Assembly: GCA_031396305.1 (NCBI GenBank)
Contig: JANNKM010000251.1
Coordinates: 1 to 5,352, forward strand
Direction: 5' to 3'
DNA length: 5,352 nt
Source of the DNA: JAEMQF01 sp031396305
GTDB taxonomy: Bacteria; Pseudomonadota; Gammaproteobacteria; Burkholderiales; Burkholderiaceae_C
Part shown: piece after piece, positions 5,234 to 5,352 of the stretch
Position numbering within the stretch: position 1 is the stretch's first letter
How the letters are laid out: each line of letters begins with the position of its first letter
The notes under the pieces: model-generated
The model's input: the letters and a program-made list of their open reading frames with translations, nothing else
What the model was told of the DNA's origin: nothing
Databases searched by the model: none
Program-made: the position numbers and the translations under genes

Positions 5234-5352
5234 TCAGAGTTCCAGGACCTTGGGTTGCTGGGCCGTGTGCGGGTGCTCGGCACCGGCATAGACCTTCAGC
5301 TTTTTCACCATGGCGTAGCCAAGTGGTCCCTTGGGGAGCATGCCCTTCACTG
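5234..5352 (-). CDS. rplM: 50S ribosomal protein L13 (uL13), C-terminal part (runs off the right edge)
   Basis: Early-assembly large-subunit protein; only the last 38 complete codons plus the stop lie in the window. The minus strand reads VKGMLPKGPLGYAMVKKLKV and ends AEHPHTAQQPKVLEL, the characteristic L13 C-terminus (AVxGMLPKxxLGR/Y...LKVYAGxxHPHxAQQP). The TGA stop (5236-5234) overlaps the rpsI ribosome site AAGGAG by one base. It heads the rplM-rpsI operon, whose promoter lies outside the window. Confidence 0.97.
   Translation of the reverse strand, partial: VKGMLPKGPLGYAMVKKLKVYAGAEHPHTAQQPKVLEL

Overview
The window is an ordinary-looking piece of a GC-rich proteobacterial chromosome. 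Gene content, order and protein sequences point to a betaproteobacterium of the Burkholderiales type. The genus cannot be fixed from the sequence alone. The coding genes are intact and similar in composition, and I see no phage, transposon, plasmid, CRISPR or tRNA/rRNA signature.

Layout: (1) 1-438, minus strand, the 5' end of tyrS (tyrosyl-tRNA synthetase), running off the left edge. (2) A 154-bp divergent intergenic region. (3) 593-1960, plus strand, a membrane-anchored M23 (MepM/Csd3-like) murein endopeptidase, followed after 42 bp by (4) anmK, 2003-3127, plus strand, anhydro-N-acetylmuramic acid kinase. (5) A convergent gap with a perfect 8-bp hairpin that fits a terminator for the minus-strand genes. 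(6) A minus-strand series read from right to left: the rplM 3' end (5352-5234), rpsI (5223-4831), a DUF6776-like single-pass membrane coiled-coil protein (4769-4050), a bactofilin (3999-3604) and erpA (3567-3184).

The genes serve two themes. One is translation: TyrRS and ribosomal proteins uL13 and uS9. The other is the cell envelope: an endopeptidase that cuts peptidoglycan cross-links, a kinase that recycles the anhydro-MurNAc released by wall turnover, a bactofilin scaffold, and an uncharacterised inner-membrane protein with a probable periplasmic coiled coil. ErpA, an iron-sulfur cluster carrier, is the housekeeping outlier between the two envelope groups.

The most unusual DNA feature is a perfect 32-bp palindrome inside anmK (2474-2505). 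Both strands read the same peptide there, and it lies in a segment that looks variable in the enzyme family. The intercistronic hairpins, the non-ATG starts (TTG for tyrS and probably the M23 gene, GTG for erpA) and the possible bactofilin/DUF6776/M23 partnership are smaller points. I see no convincing new multi-gene system.
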